Assembly: GCA_900553365.1 (NCBI GenBank)
Contig: USDL01000002.1
Coordinates: 25,737-89,736, forward strand
DNA length: 64,000 nucleotides
Reading direction: 5' to 3'
Source: an uncultured Clostridium sp.
Lineage (GTDB): Bacteria; Bacillota; Clostridia; TANB77; CAG-508
In this document: positions 44,220 through 50,767 of the stretch, piece after piece
How the letters are laid out: each line of letters opens with the position of its first letter
How positions within the stretch are numbered: position 1 is the first letter of the stretch
Translations under genes and position numbers: made by a program
The notes under the pieces: generated by a model
Told to the model about the DNA's origin: nothing
Databases searched by the model: none
What the model saw: only the letters and a program-made list of their open reading frames with translations

Positions 44220-44291
44220 TTAATCGGTTTCATTAGTCTTGGGATTGATTAGCTCTTTCCTTTTATTCATTTTTTTGTTTTCTGTAGGCAT
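44220..44291 (-). CDS. 23-residue basic peptide ORF
   Basis: ATG 44291 lies next to the stop of the LysM gene, whose end GAGGAGGTAAAG acts as its SD. MPTENKKMNKRKELINPKTN. Only spacing and SD support it. Confidence 0.35.
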   Translation of the reverse strand: MPTENKKMNKRKELINPKTNETD

Positions 44292-44292
44292 T

Positions 44293-44589
44293 TTACTTTA
44301 CCTCCTCATATATAATGATTGTTAGTTCTTGTCCTTCATATATTGTTGCAGATTCCATATTATTTAATTTTTTAATTTCGTATATGTATTCTCTGACATC
44401 TTGTCCTGGTTTTTTATATTTATCTGCAATATTCCATAAAGTATCATCTTCACATATAATTATTTTTTGATATGTTTCTTCATATTTTGGAATCTTTATA
44501 AAACTAAATATCATCATAATTATTAAAGTTATAAATAATATCAACATTCCAACTGATGAAATAAATCTTTTTTTATTAACAATTCGCAT
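44293..44589 (-). CDS. membrane-anchored LysM protein, YneA-like
   Basis: 98 residues. A transmembrane segment (about 12-32) is followed by one LysM domain (ICEDDTLWNIADKYKKPGQDVREYI...GQELTIIIYEE). The layout equals YneA/cell-division suppressors of Firmicutes, which delay septation during SOS. In an early phage operon it might arrest division after induction; that is inference. Confidence 0.6.
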   Translation of the reverse strand: MRIVNKKRFISSVGMLILFITLIIMMIFSFIKIPKYEETYQKIIICEDDTLWNIADKYKKPGQDVREYIYEIKKLNNMESATIYEGQELTIIIYEEVK

Positions 44590-44893
44590 TTTCTTGTACC
44601 TCTTTCTTTTTTTCTTCTAAATTTGTATTGAGCTTTTTTAACTCAAATAGTAACAATCCTGTTATTGCTTCCTTTTGATTTGTTTTTATGTTTATACCTT
44701 GTAAATATAATCTTGCAGCTTGTTTATCTGCTTTTCTTAAATTGCCTAGTCCTGGTATTCTTGGGAAACCCTTTTCATCAAACTTATTTCTTGCACTCGG
44801 TTCTCCTACCCCTAAAAGTTTTGCAAGTTCTTCTGGTCCGATAGTATCTGGTGCTTCTTCCCAGGTCAAGGAAGGTTCGATTTTCTTCTTCAA
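44576..44893 (-). CDS. HTH DNA-binding early protein
   Basis: 105 residues from TTG 44893 (SD GAGGAGGGAG in the upstream gene's end). WEEAPDTIGPEELAKLLGVG with EPSARNKFDEKGFPRIPG is an excisionase/MerR-like HTH; the C-terminal half is helical. It could be the excisionase or an early regulator. Coupled at both ends (4-bp and 14-bp overlaps). Confidence 0.55.
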   Translation of the reverse strand: MKKKIEPSLTWEEAPDTIGPEELAKLLGVGEPSARNKFDEKGFPRIPGLGNLRKADKQAARLYLQGINIKTNQKEAITGLLLFELKKLNTNLEEKKKEVQENANC

Positions 44894-45036
44894 TTTTCTC
44901 CCTCCTCGTATTTTTTGTGTTGAGCGGCAGCTTTCTTATTTTTTAAATTATCTTTTTTAATAACCTTATCCTCGGCATATATATTTTTTAATTCTTCTTT
45001 AGTGCAAAGTATAATATCCTTCTTGCTATTTTCCAT
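44890..45036 (-). CDS. 48-residue early protein, paralogue of the left-end peptide
   Basis: ATG 45036 after AGGAGGGGAAA. MENSKKDIILCTKEELKNIY then VIKKDNLKNKKAAAQ; similar to the protein at 17166-17282. The stop overlaps the TTG of the next gene. Confidence 0.5.
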   Translation of the reverse strand: MENSKKDIILCTKEELKNIYAEDKVIKKDNLKNKKAAAQHKKYEEGEN

Positions 45037-45050
45037 TTTCCCCTCCTTCT

Positions 45051-45066
45051 GTTTCCTACAGGAAAC
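45051..45066. promoter_or_regulatory. repressor operator O2
   Basis: GTTTCCTACAGGAAAC, a 7+2+7 palindrome between cro and the 48-residue ORF, directly before that ORF's SD. Matches O1 at 45308-45323 in 14 of 16 bases. Confidence 0.65.
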
Positions 45067-45068
45067 GA

Positions 45069-45290
45069 TTACTTTAAAAAAAGATACTCATTAGGATTCA
45101 AGTTATACTTTTTACATAAATTTGTAACAGCATCAAACATTTTCTTGCCTGGCTTTACTCTCTTTTTTAGAATTTTAAACAAATAAGAATAGTTTATTTT
45201 CATAATTTTGGCAATTTCATCGTTTGATAATTTCTCTCTTCTCTTTATTTCAAGTATTGTATCCTTTAGTTTTTGAATATTTACTTCCAT
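45069..45290 (-). CDS. Cro-like repressor
   Basis: 73 residues, a single XRE HTH (ILEIKRREKLSNDEIAKIMKINYSYLFKILKKRVKP...). It is the first gene of the leftward early operon, opposite cI and flanked by the two palindromic operators, the position of cro in lambdoid switches. Confidence 0.8.
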   Translation of the reverse strand: MEVNIQKLKDTILEIKRREKLSNDEIAKIMKINYSYLFKILKKRVKPGKKMFDAVTNLCKKYNLNPNEYLFLK

Positions 45291-45307
45291 AAATTTTCCT
45301 CCTTTCT

Positions 45308-45323
45308 GTTTCCTATAGGAAAT
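45308..45323. promoter_or_regulatory. repressor operator O1
   Basis: GTTTCCTATAGGAAAT, near-perfect palindrome overlapping the -10 box of the leftward promoter (45321-45326), so binding would block early transcription. Confidence 0.7.
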
Positions 45324-45349
45324 ATATACTATTTATTTCATATTGTCAA
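45321..45349 (-). promoter_or_regulatory. leftward early promoter (cro side)
   Basis: TTGACA (45344-45349), 17-nt spacer, TATATT (45321-45326) on the minus strand: close to consensus, and overlapped by O1. Confidence 0.8.
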
Positions 45350-45372
45350 TACTTTTTATAAAAAAAGTATTG
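45347..45372. promoter_or_regulatory. inverted repeat between the divergent promoters
   Basis: CAATACTTTTT and AAAAAGTATTG arms with a 4-nt centre. It covers part of both -35 boxes and is a possible third regulator site of a different class. Confidence 0.45.
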
Positions 45373-45398
45373 TTTTTTTTCAATAATTGTTTTATACT
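45370..45398 (+). promoter_or_regulatory. rightward promoter of the repressor gene
   Basis: TTGTTT (45370-45375), 17-nt spacer, TATACT (45393-45398), 22 bp before the cI start. Confidence 0.65.
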
Positions 45399-45419
45399 AT
45401 ATGCATGGAGGTTTTAGAT

Positions 45420-46160
45420 ATGTATAATCAAGATGTTTTAATAGGTATTATAATAGAATTAAAAAAGAATTATAATTCTCTTAATGAGTTTGCAAAAGCT
45501 GCAGGAGTAAATGCTGGATATTTATCTAAAATTATAAATAAACGAACTCTCAATGCCCCTACTCCCAATATTTTAGAAAAATTATCTAATACTTCTATAT
45601 TACATAAAGATGAATATTATTCAAAGATGATGAATGCATGTGGTTATATAAATAACACTTTATCTAATGAAAATATGAAAATAGCAAAAGAAAAATCTAA
45701 TTTAATGTCTTTAGATGAAAAAAAGGAAAAACTACTAAATTATATGAACAAAAACAATATTGAAAATCTATTTGCTATTCCTTTATATAATATAGTTAAA
45801 TCATCCTTAAATGATTCTCAAAAATATATAGAAGGTTACATTCCAGTAAATCCTCATATGTATAACATGAAAAATCCTGATGAATATTTTTATTTAAAAA
45901 TATCAGATGACAGTATGGATAAAAAATATCAAGAAGGCGATTATATCTTAATGCAAAAAAGTTCAAACATAAAAAATGATACTATTGCTCTTCTTGTTAT
46001 AGATAATACCACTATTGTCAGAAAAATTACTATACAAGATAATTTATTGTTATTAGAACCATTATCTAATAATACTAAATATAAGACAAAAGTATGCGAA
46101 AAATCAAAAGTAACAATATTAGGAATTGTAATTGGTTTTATTGGATATGAAAATAATTAA
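45420..46160 (+). CDS. CI-like repressor with S24 autoprotease domain
   Basis: 246 residues. N-terminal HTH (SLNEFAKAAGVNAGYLSKIINKR), a linker, and a LexA-type S24 domain whose catalytic serine lies in KISDDSMDKKYQEGDYILM; the lysine follows in the TTIVRKITI segment. It keeps the prophage silent and is expected to self-cleave on RecA activation. ATG 45420 is set by GGAGG at 45407-45411; the frame upstream is not used. Confidence 0.9.
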   Translation: MYNQDVLIGIIIELKKNYNSLNEFAKAAGVNAGYLSKIINKRTLNAPTPNILEKLSNTSILHKDEYYSKMMNACGYINNTLSNENMKIAKEKSNLMSLDEKKEKLLNYMNKNNIENLFAIPLYNIVKSSLNDSQKYIEGYIPVNPHMYNMKNPDEYFYLKISDDSMDKKYQEGDYILMQKSSNIKNDTIALLVIDNTTIVRKITIQDNLLLLEPLSNNTKYKTKVCEKSKVTILGIVIGFIGYENN

Positions 46161-46175
46161 AGAAGATATAAAAAA

Positions 46176-46211
46176 AGGAATGTGAAGAATTTTGCCGCTC
46201 AACACATTCCT
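46176..46211 (+). terminator. hairpin after the repressor gene
   Basis: AGGAATGTG (46176-46184) pairs with CACATTCCT (46203-46211) around an 18-nt loop. There is no strong U run, so it may be a weak terminator or mRNA stabiliser ahead of int. Confidence 0.4.
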
Positions 46212-46320
46212 ACAAGGTACAATTACACTCGAAAGCGAATTGCAATTTATATTATACATATAAATAGCTTCATTTTCAAGTGTTTTTGAAGAAAAAATAA
46301 TTGAATAATGGAGGTTTTTT

Positions 46321-47733
46321 ATGTCAAAGAAACTTGGAAGAAATGGTAATAAAGAAGGAAGTATTTATAATACCATACAGAAAATTGATAGAAAACAAAA
46401 ACGATTAAATTTTGTATGTGATACATGTAAAAATTGTGATAATTGGTCTATTTGTAATAATAGAACTGGAACAAATAAATGTCAAAAATGTATTGAGTGT
46501 ACAGCATGTCTAAAAAAAGGAGTTTGTGATAGATTTTACTGTTATAATAGATACCCCGCACAAATCACTCTTGATGATGGTTCAAGAACTACAGTTTCCA
46601 ATGCAAATACTAGAACCGAATCTGTAGAAAAGAAAAAAGAAATTGAAGCTCAAATACAAACTAAATCATATGTAAAAAAGAATGGTATCACTATTATTGA
46701 AGTAGTAAAAAAAATAGGTATTACAAAATTTGAAGCAGGAAAAATCAAAAAGAATACTAAAGATAAAGATAAATACCACTATAATTATATTGAAAATTGG
46801 GAAGATTTTAAGAAACCCGTTCAAAAAGTAACATATGAAGAAATACAAAATTTTCTTAATTCCATAAGGCACTTATCACAAGGAGAAATAGATAAAATTG
46901 TTGCAAAACTAAAAGCAGGATTCATGCAATGTGTTATGGATAAGATAATAGCTTATCCAGATAATCCTATGTTACGAACATTTACCCCTATCTCTCAACA
47001 AAAGAAAGAGCCTGTACAAGCATTTGAAATAGATGAGCAACGAAAATTGATGCAATATTTGCTTACTAAACCATTGATAAAAAGTGCTAGATGTAATTAT
47101 GATGAAAGAACATTAAGAAATATATTTATATGTGCTTTACTATCTGCTGCAAGAATTGGAGAACTTGGTGCCATTGATATTACTAAACATATTGATTTAC
47201 GAGCCAACGGATTCATTATAAATAGAACACTCTCTTGCGATGATGGTAAAATTGTTATGGGAGAGACAACTAAAACAGGTCATAAAAAAATTGAACAAGG
47301 CTTGTTAGATGAAAGGTTTGTGCCTTTTGACATATTTGATGAAGAGCTAATGCTTTCTATCGTAAAGGACCAAATAAAAAATGCTAAAAGCAATCCTAAT
47401 AATACGGAAAATCTTTTATTCTGTCAATTAGATGGTAGTTATATAGACCACCGCTGCTTAAATAATATATTTAAACGAATCTGTAGGGAAGCAGGAGTAA
47501 AACTAGAACTTTCAAAAGGATGTCATACTCACATGTGTAGACATACTGCAGTTACAAGGATGATTGAAGCAGGAATGGACTTACTTGTTATAGCTGCTAT
47601 CCTTGGACATGTAGATGACCGCCAAATAAAGGAGACATATGGACATATACTTGCTAGATATAGAAATAGACAATTAAAAAATTGCCGTACTTACTATGGA
47701 AAACAAAAATTGAAAATGAAAATAAGTGCATAA
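46321..47733 (+). CDS. int: tyrosine-family integrase with cysteine-rich N-terminus
   Basis: 470 residues. An unusual N-terminal cluster of about twelve cysteines (residues about 36-80: CDTCKNCDNWSICNN, CQKCIECTACLKKGVC) suggests zinc binding. It is followed by the AP2-like and SAM-like arm/core-binding part and the catalytic domain with R in LLSAARIGELGAI, HxxR in THMCRHTAVTRM, H in LGHVDDRQIKET and the nucleophile in the YGHI segment. ATG 46321 follows GGAGG. It adjoins attR, as usual, and catalyses integration at tRNA-Gly. Confidence 0.93.
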   Translation: MSKKLGRNGNKEGSIYNTIQKIDRKQKRLNFVCDTCKNCDNWSICNNRTGTNKCQKCIECTACLKKGVCDRFYCYNRYPAQITLDDGSRTTVSNANTRTESVEKKKEIEAQIQTKSYVKKNGITIIEVVKKIGITKFEAGKIKKNTKDKDKYHYNYIENWEDFKKPVQKVTYEEIQNFLNSIRHLSQGEIDKIVAKLKAGFMQCVMDKIIAYPDNPMLRTFTPISQQKKEPVQAFEIDEQRKLMQYLLTKPLIKSARCNYDERTLRNIFICALLSAARIGELGAIDITKHIDLRANGFIINRTLSCDDGKIVMGETTKTGHKKIEQGLLDERFVPFDIFDEELMLSIVKDQIKNAKSNPNNTENLLFCQLDGSYIDHRCLNNIFKRICREAGVKLELSKGCHTHMCRHTAVTRMIEAGMDLLVIAAILGHVDDRQIKETYGHILARYRNRQLKNCRTYYGKQKLKMKISA

Positions 47734-47735
47734 AC

Positions 47736-47756
47736 TGCATTAAAATTGCATTAAAA
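47736..47756 (+). repeat. integrase arm-type repeats, right end
   Basis: Two tandem copies (C/T)TGCATTAAAA immediately after the int stop, matching the cluster at the left end. Confidence 0.6.
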
Positions 47757-47837
47757 AATAATTCAACAATAAATTATAAATTCTACAAGATAGACATATC
47801 AGCACTTTTAAGTAATTATGCGGGTAATCATTTCCGA

Positions 47838-47850
47838 CTACCCGCTCCAT
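47838..47850 (+). other. attR core
   Basis: CTACCCGCTCCAT, identical to attL. Just before it GCGGGTA (47820-47826) can pair with TACCCGC (47839-47845) around a 12-nt loop containing TTTCCGA. Confidence 0.85.
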
Positions 47851-47907
47851 TTGAAATCAACTTACGGACTTAAAAGTTCTCTTATCACAGAAAGGAGGAC
47901 TTTTTTC

Positions 47908-48036
47908 ATGCTTGAATTTAAAGTAATTGAAAATCTAAAACCTAATAAAGATTTAACCGACATCCTAAAAGACTATACATTTTGCTTATTTGTGAGGAAA
48001 CATATGAGAAGTATTTTAATATTTCTCGAAATTTAA
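47908..48036 (+). CDS. small ORF beside attR, probably a remnant
   Basis: 42 residues from ATG 47908 with AAAGGAGGAC before it (MLEFKVIENLKPNKDLTDIL...). The C-terminal IRSILIFLEI-type end looks out of character, suggesting a truncation. It precedes a serine-recombinase fragment and probably belonged to the same lost element. Confidence 0.4.
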   Translation: MLEFKVIENLKPNKDLTDILKDYTFCLFVRKHMRSILIFLEI

Positions 48037-48052
48037 TGAAAGGAGGCAAACT

Positions 48053-48166
48053 ATGAGATGTGGTGTTTATGTAAGAGTATCTACTGACGACCAAAGAGAT
48101 AATGGTTATTCTATTGATTCACAACTTAGAATGATAAAAGACTATCTGAACAAAGCAAAGAATTAA
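48053..48166 (+). pseudogene. serine recombinase N-terminal fragment
   Basis: 37 residues beginning MRCGVYVRVSTDDQRDNGYS. The YVRVST catalytic serine segment and IDSQLRMIKDYL identify a large serine recombinase, but the frame stops where about 450 more residues should follow. After the stop another frame (ELNPLEWTKLMNNYKNTAEE) suggests a second fused fragment. Remnant of an older mobile element at the same locus. Confidence 0.7.
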
Positions 48167-48256
48167 ATCCATTGGAATGGACAAAATTAATGAACAACTA
48201 TAAAAACACAGCAGAAGAAATTGTCTTAAATGAATATGTTTTTATATAAATAATCT

Positions 48257-48305
48257 TCAAAAAAGAGGAAAAATTTATCAAAATAATTTAATCCTCTTTT
48301 TTTGT
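48257..48305. terminator. terminator-like hairpin
   Basis: AAAAAGAGGA and TCCTCTTTTT arms with a 22-nt loop and T run on the plus strand. The rest of 48167-48449 shows no gene; CTAG triplication at 48331-48345 is trivial. Confidence 0.6.
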
Positions 48306-48449
48306 TTTTTGAATATGGGAATAAAATCTATGTCTAGCTAGCTAGCCAGCACTGAATTTGTACTCCCACACAAATTCTACTATGGGAATTTCCATACCCT
48401 TTAATGGAAATAAGATTATTAATTTGCAAATAATTTCAATTATAAATTA

Positions 48450-49448
48450 CTATTTATCGTTATTGTCTATCAAATTTTTCATTTCTTTAAGTTTTGTTTC
48501 TAATAATTTTTTATCAATTAATTTTAACTTATATTCAGAAATCATAGCTTGAGACATATTTTTACTAATTGAATATTCAACAACATCTTCATCTTTAGAA
48601 CTACATAATACAACTCCAACACTTGGATTTTCTTGTTCTTTTTTCACATCTCTATCTAGTGCTTCTAAATATAAATTCATTTTTCCTAAATATTCTGCTT
48701 TAAATTCTCCTAATTTTAATTCAAATGCTACCAAACAAGATAATTCTCTGTTATAGAATAATAAGTCAATAAAGAAGTCATGATTTCCAACTTGAACTCT
48801 GTATTCGTCTCCTATAAAAGTAAAATCTTTACCAACTTCTAATATAAAGTCTTTTAAGTTGTTTATAATTGCATTTTTTAAATCCTTTTCTGAAAATTCA
48901 TTTGGTAAATCCAAGAACTCTAAACTATAAGTATCTAAAATTCTAGTATTTGGATAATCATCCTCATCTACAGTTTTATTTACTGTTGGTAATTGGTTTC
49001 CATCTGAAAGCATATATCTTTCATAATATGCTGATGATATTTGTCTATCTAATTCTCTTTTTGAATAATTATTTTTAATAGATAATTTTAAATAAAAATA
49101 CCTTTCTTCTTTGCTTTTAGCTCCACTTAATATAAGTAAATTGTTTGTCCAGGACAATTGCGTCACCAGTGGTGTCGCAATCTCATCATCTTTATAAGTA
49201 CTATAAAATTGAATCATACGTTCTATATTTCTTTTAGTAAATCCCTTTATGTTAGGATAATTATTTTTCATAAAATCTGAGGCTTTTGTTGTTATTTTAT
49301 CACCATAATTACTATTTTCTTTTAGTTCATATAGGAATTTACCAACTTCTAAATACAATAAAATCATTTCTTCATTTACTTTTCTGTAAGCATTATTTTT
49401 TCGCTTTTCAATCATTTCAATGATTTGATTAAAATTTATATCTAACAT
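48450..49448 (-). CDS. DUF1016/YhcG-type PDDEXK nuclease-domain protein
   Basis: 332 residues. The N-terminal DUF1016 part (LYLEVGKFLYELKENSNYGD, GFTKRNIERMIQFYSTY, VTQLSWTNNLLILSG) and the C-terminal PDDEXK-like nuclease (HDFFIDLLFYNRELSCLVAFELKLGEFKAEYLGKM, with D and E-x-K) are intact. YhcG-like proteins occur in defence islands and next to restriction systems. Here it stands alone next to the prophage and the recombinase remnant, so lateral acquisition is likely. Confidence 0.85.
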   Translation of the reverse strand: MLDINFNQIIEMIEKRKNNAYRKVNEEMILLYLEVGKFLYELKENSNYGDKITTKASDFMKNNYPNIKGFTKRNIERMIQFYSTYKDDEIATPLVTQLSWTNNLLILSGAKSKEERYFYLKLSIKNNYSKRELDRQISSAYYERYMLSDGNQLPTVNKTVDEDDYPNTRILDTYSLEFLDLPNEFSEKDLKNAIINNLKDFILEVGKDFTFIGDEYRVQVGNHDFFIDLLFYNRELSCLVAFELKLGEFKAEYLGKMNLYLEALDRDVKKEQENPSVGVVLCSSKDEDVVEYSISKNMSQAMISEYKLKLIDKKLLETKLKEMKNLIDNNDK

Positions 49449-49618
49449 ATGTAATCACACCCTTAAAATAAATTATTTGTAATTTTAAACAAATTATATC
49501 ATTTAATTTGAAAACTTTATATACTTTCATTGAAATTCGTGAAAATTTTGTATATAATGTTTTTAGAAAGAGAACTTAGTTCGTAACTTGTATGTGATTC
49601 GCTCCAAATTTAGTTATT

Positions 49619-50719
49619 CTAGCATTTTCTTACTACTCTGTTTGATATTGTTGATAGTATTTCATAATTTATTGTGTCGCATTGTTTTGCTATTTCTTCA
49701 AGTGTTATTATTTTATTATCCCAAATGAATACTTCATCACCAATTTTTACATTTTTAATATTTGTTACATCTATCATAAAGCTATCCATGCATACTTTTC
49801 CAACTATTGGTGCTTTTTGATTTTTTATTACTACATGTCCTTTGTTGCTTAGGCTTCTTCTTATTCCATCTGCATATCCTATAGGGATATTTGCAATAAT
49901 TGATTTTTTATTTGTTATAAATGTTCTCCCATAACTGATACTTGTGTTCTCAGGTACTTCTTTTATAAATGAAATTCTGCTTGATAGCATACAGCTTGGT
50001 TCTAGTTGTACCATGTTTTTTAGGCTTTCATCTGGTAAATAACCATATAGCATTATTCCAGGTCTTATCATGTTTCCTGGCAAGTCTTTTATTTGAATAA
50101 TTGCTGCACTATTTCCACAATGTATATATTTTATTGTATTTATTTTTGATTGAATATATTTTACTGCCTCTTCAAATATTTTAATTTGCTTTTTAGTAAA
50201 TTCTAAGTCGGTATCACTTGTTGCGAAATGGGTAAATATTCCCTCTATTTCAATATTTTTAAGTTTTATTGCTTGATTAACAAAGCTCTCCAAATCCTTT
50301 TGCTGTATGCCTGTTCTTCCCATTCCTGTTTCTATCTCTATATGAACTTTTGCTTTTTTATTTCTTTGTTTAGCTTTTTCATCTAGTTTTTTCAAAAATT
50401 CTATGTAGCAACAGCTTGTTGTTATGTTATACTCTACAATGTTTTCGATTTCCTCAACAGCTGGTTGGTTTATAACTACAATATCGTTACTGTATTGTAG
50501 CTTTTCTCTTAATGTAATGCCTTCGTCAACAATAGCTGTAGCAACAATGTCTAAGTTTAGTTTTTTAATTAATTTATTTATTGCTTCTAGCCCTATTCCA
50601 TATCCTCCTGCTTTTAAAACTGGTAATATTTTTTTACCTGGTTGTAATCTATTTATTGTATTATAATTATTAATCATAGCTTGTATATTAACAAGTAGCT
50701 TTGTTTGTCTGTTTTTCAT
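49619..50719 (-). CDS. alr: alanine racemase
   Basis: 366 residues. PLP-dependent fold-III racemase giving D-Ala for the wall. The PLP lysine lies in PVLKAGGYGIGLEA, where most alanine racemases read KA(N/D)AYGHG, so the loop is slightly atypical. The C-terminal catalytic tyrosine is in SISYGRTFITN, and IPIGYADGIRR and VGKVCMDSFMIDVT are normal. SD GGAAGGG supports ATG 50719, not the longer frame. It lies 48 bp after clpC. Confidence 0.9.
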   Translation of the reverse strand: MKNRQTKLLVNIQAMINNYNTINRLQPGKKILPVLKAGGYGIGLEAINKLIKKLNLDIVATAIVDEGITLREKLQYSNDIVVINQPAVEEIENIVEYNITTSCCYIEFLKKLDEKAKQRNKKAKVHIEIETGMGRTGIQQKDLESFVNQAIKLKNIEIEGIFTHFATSDTDLEFTKKQIKIFEEAVKYIQSKINTIKYIHCGNSAAIIQIKDLPGNMIRPGIMLYGYLPDESLKNMVQLEPSCMLSSRISFIKEVPENTSISYGRTFITNKKSIIANIPIGYADGIRRSLSNKGHVVIKNQKAPIVGKVCMDSFMIDVTNIKNVKIGDEVFIWDNKIITLEEIAKQCDTINYEILSTISNRVVRKC

Positions 50720-50767
50720 TATTTTTCCCTTCCATTTTTTGTAAAAATGTGGATTTTCATCCACATT

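Noticed and set aside
44916..46206. 14-nt inverted repeat (TGCCGCTCAACACA) flanking the switch region
   Set aside because: A match of this length is expected by chance in a window this size; no symmetry or promoter relation supports it.
48331..48345. CTAG triplication
   Set aside because: Too short and without context to be meaningful.
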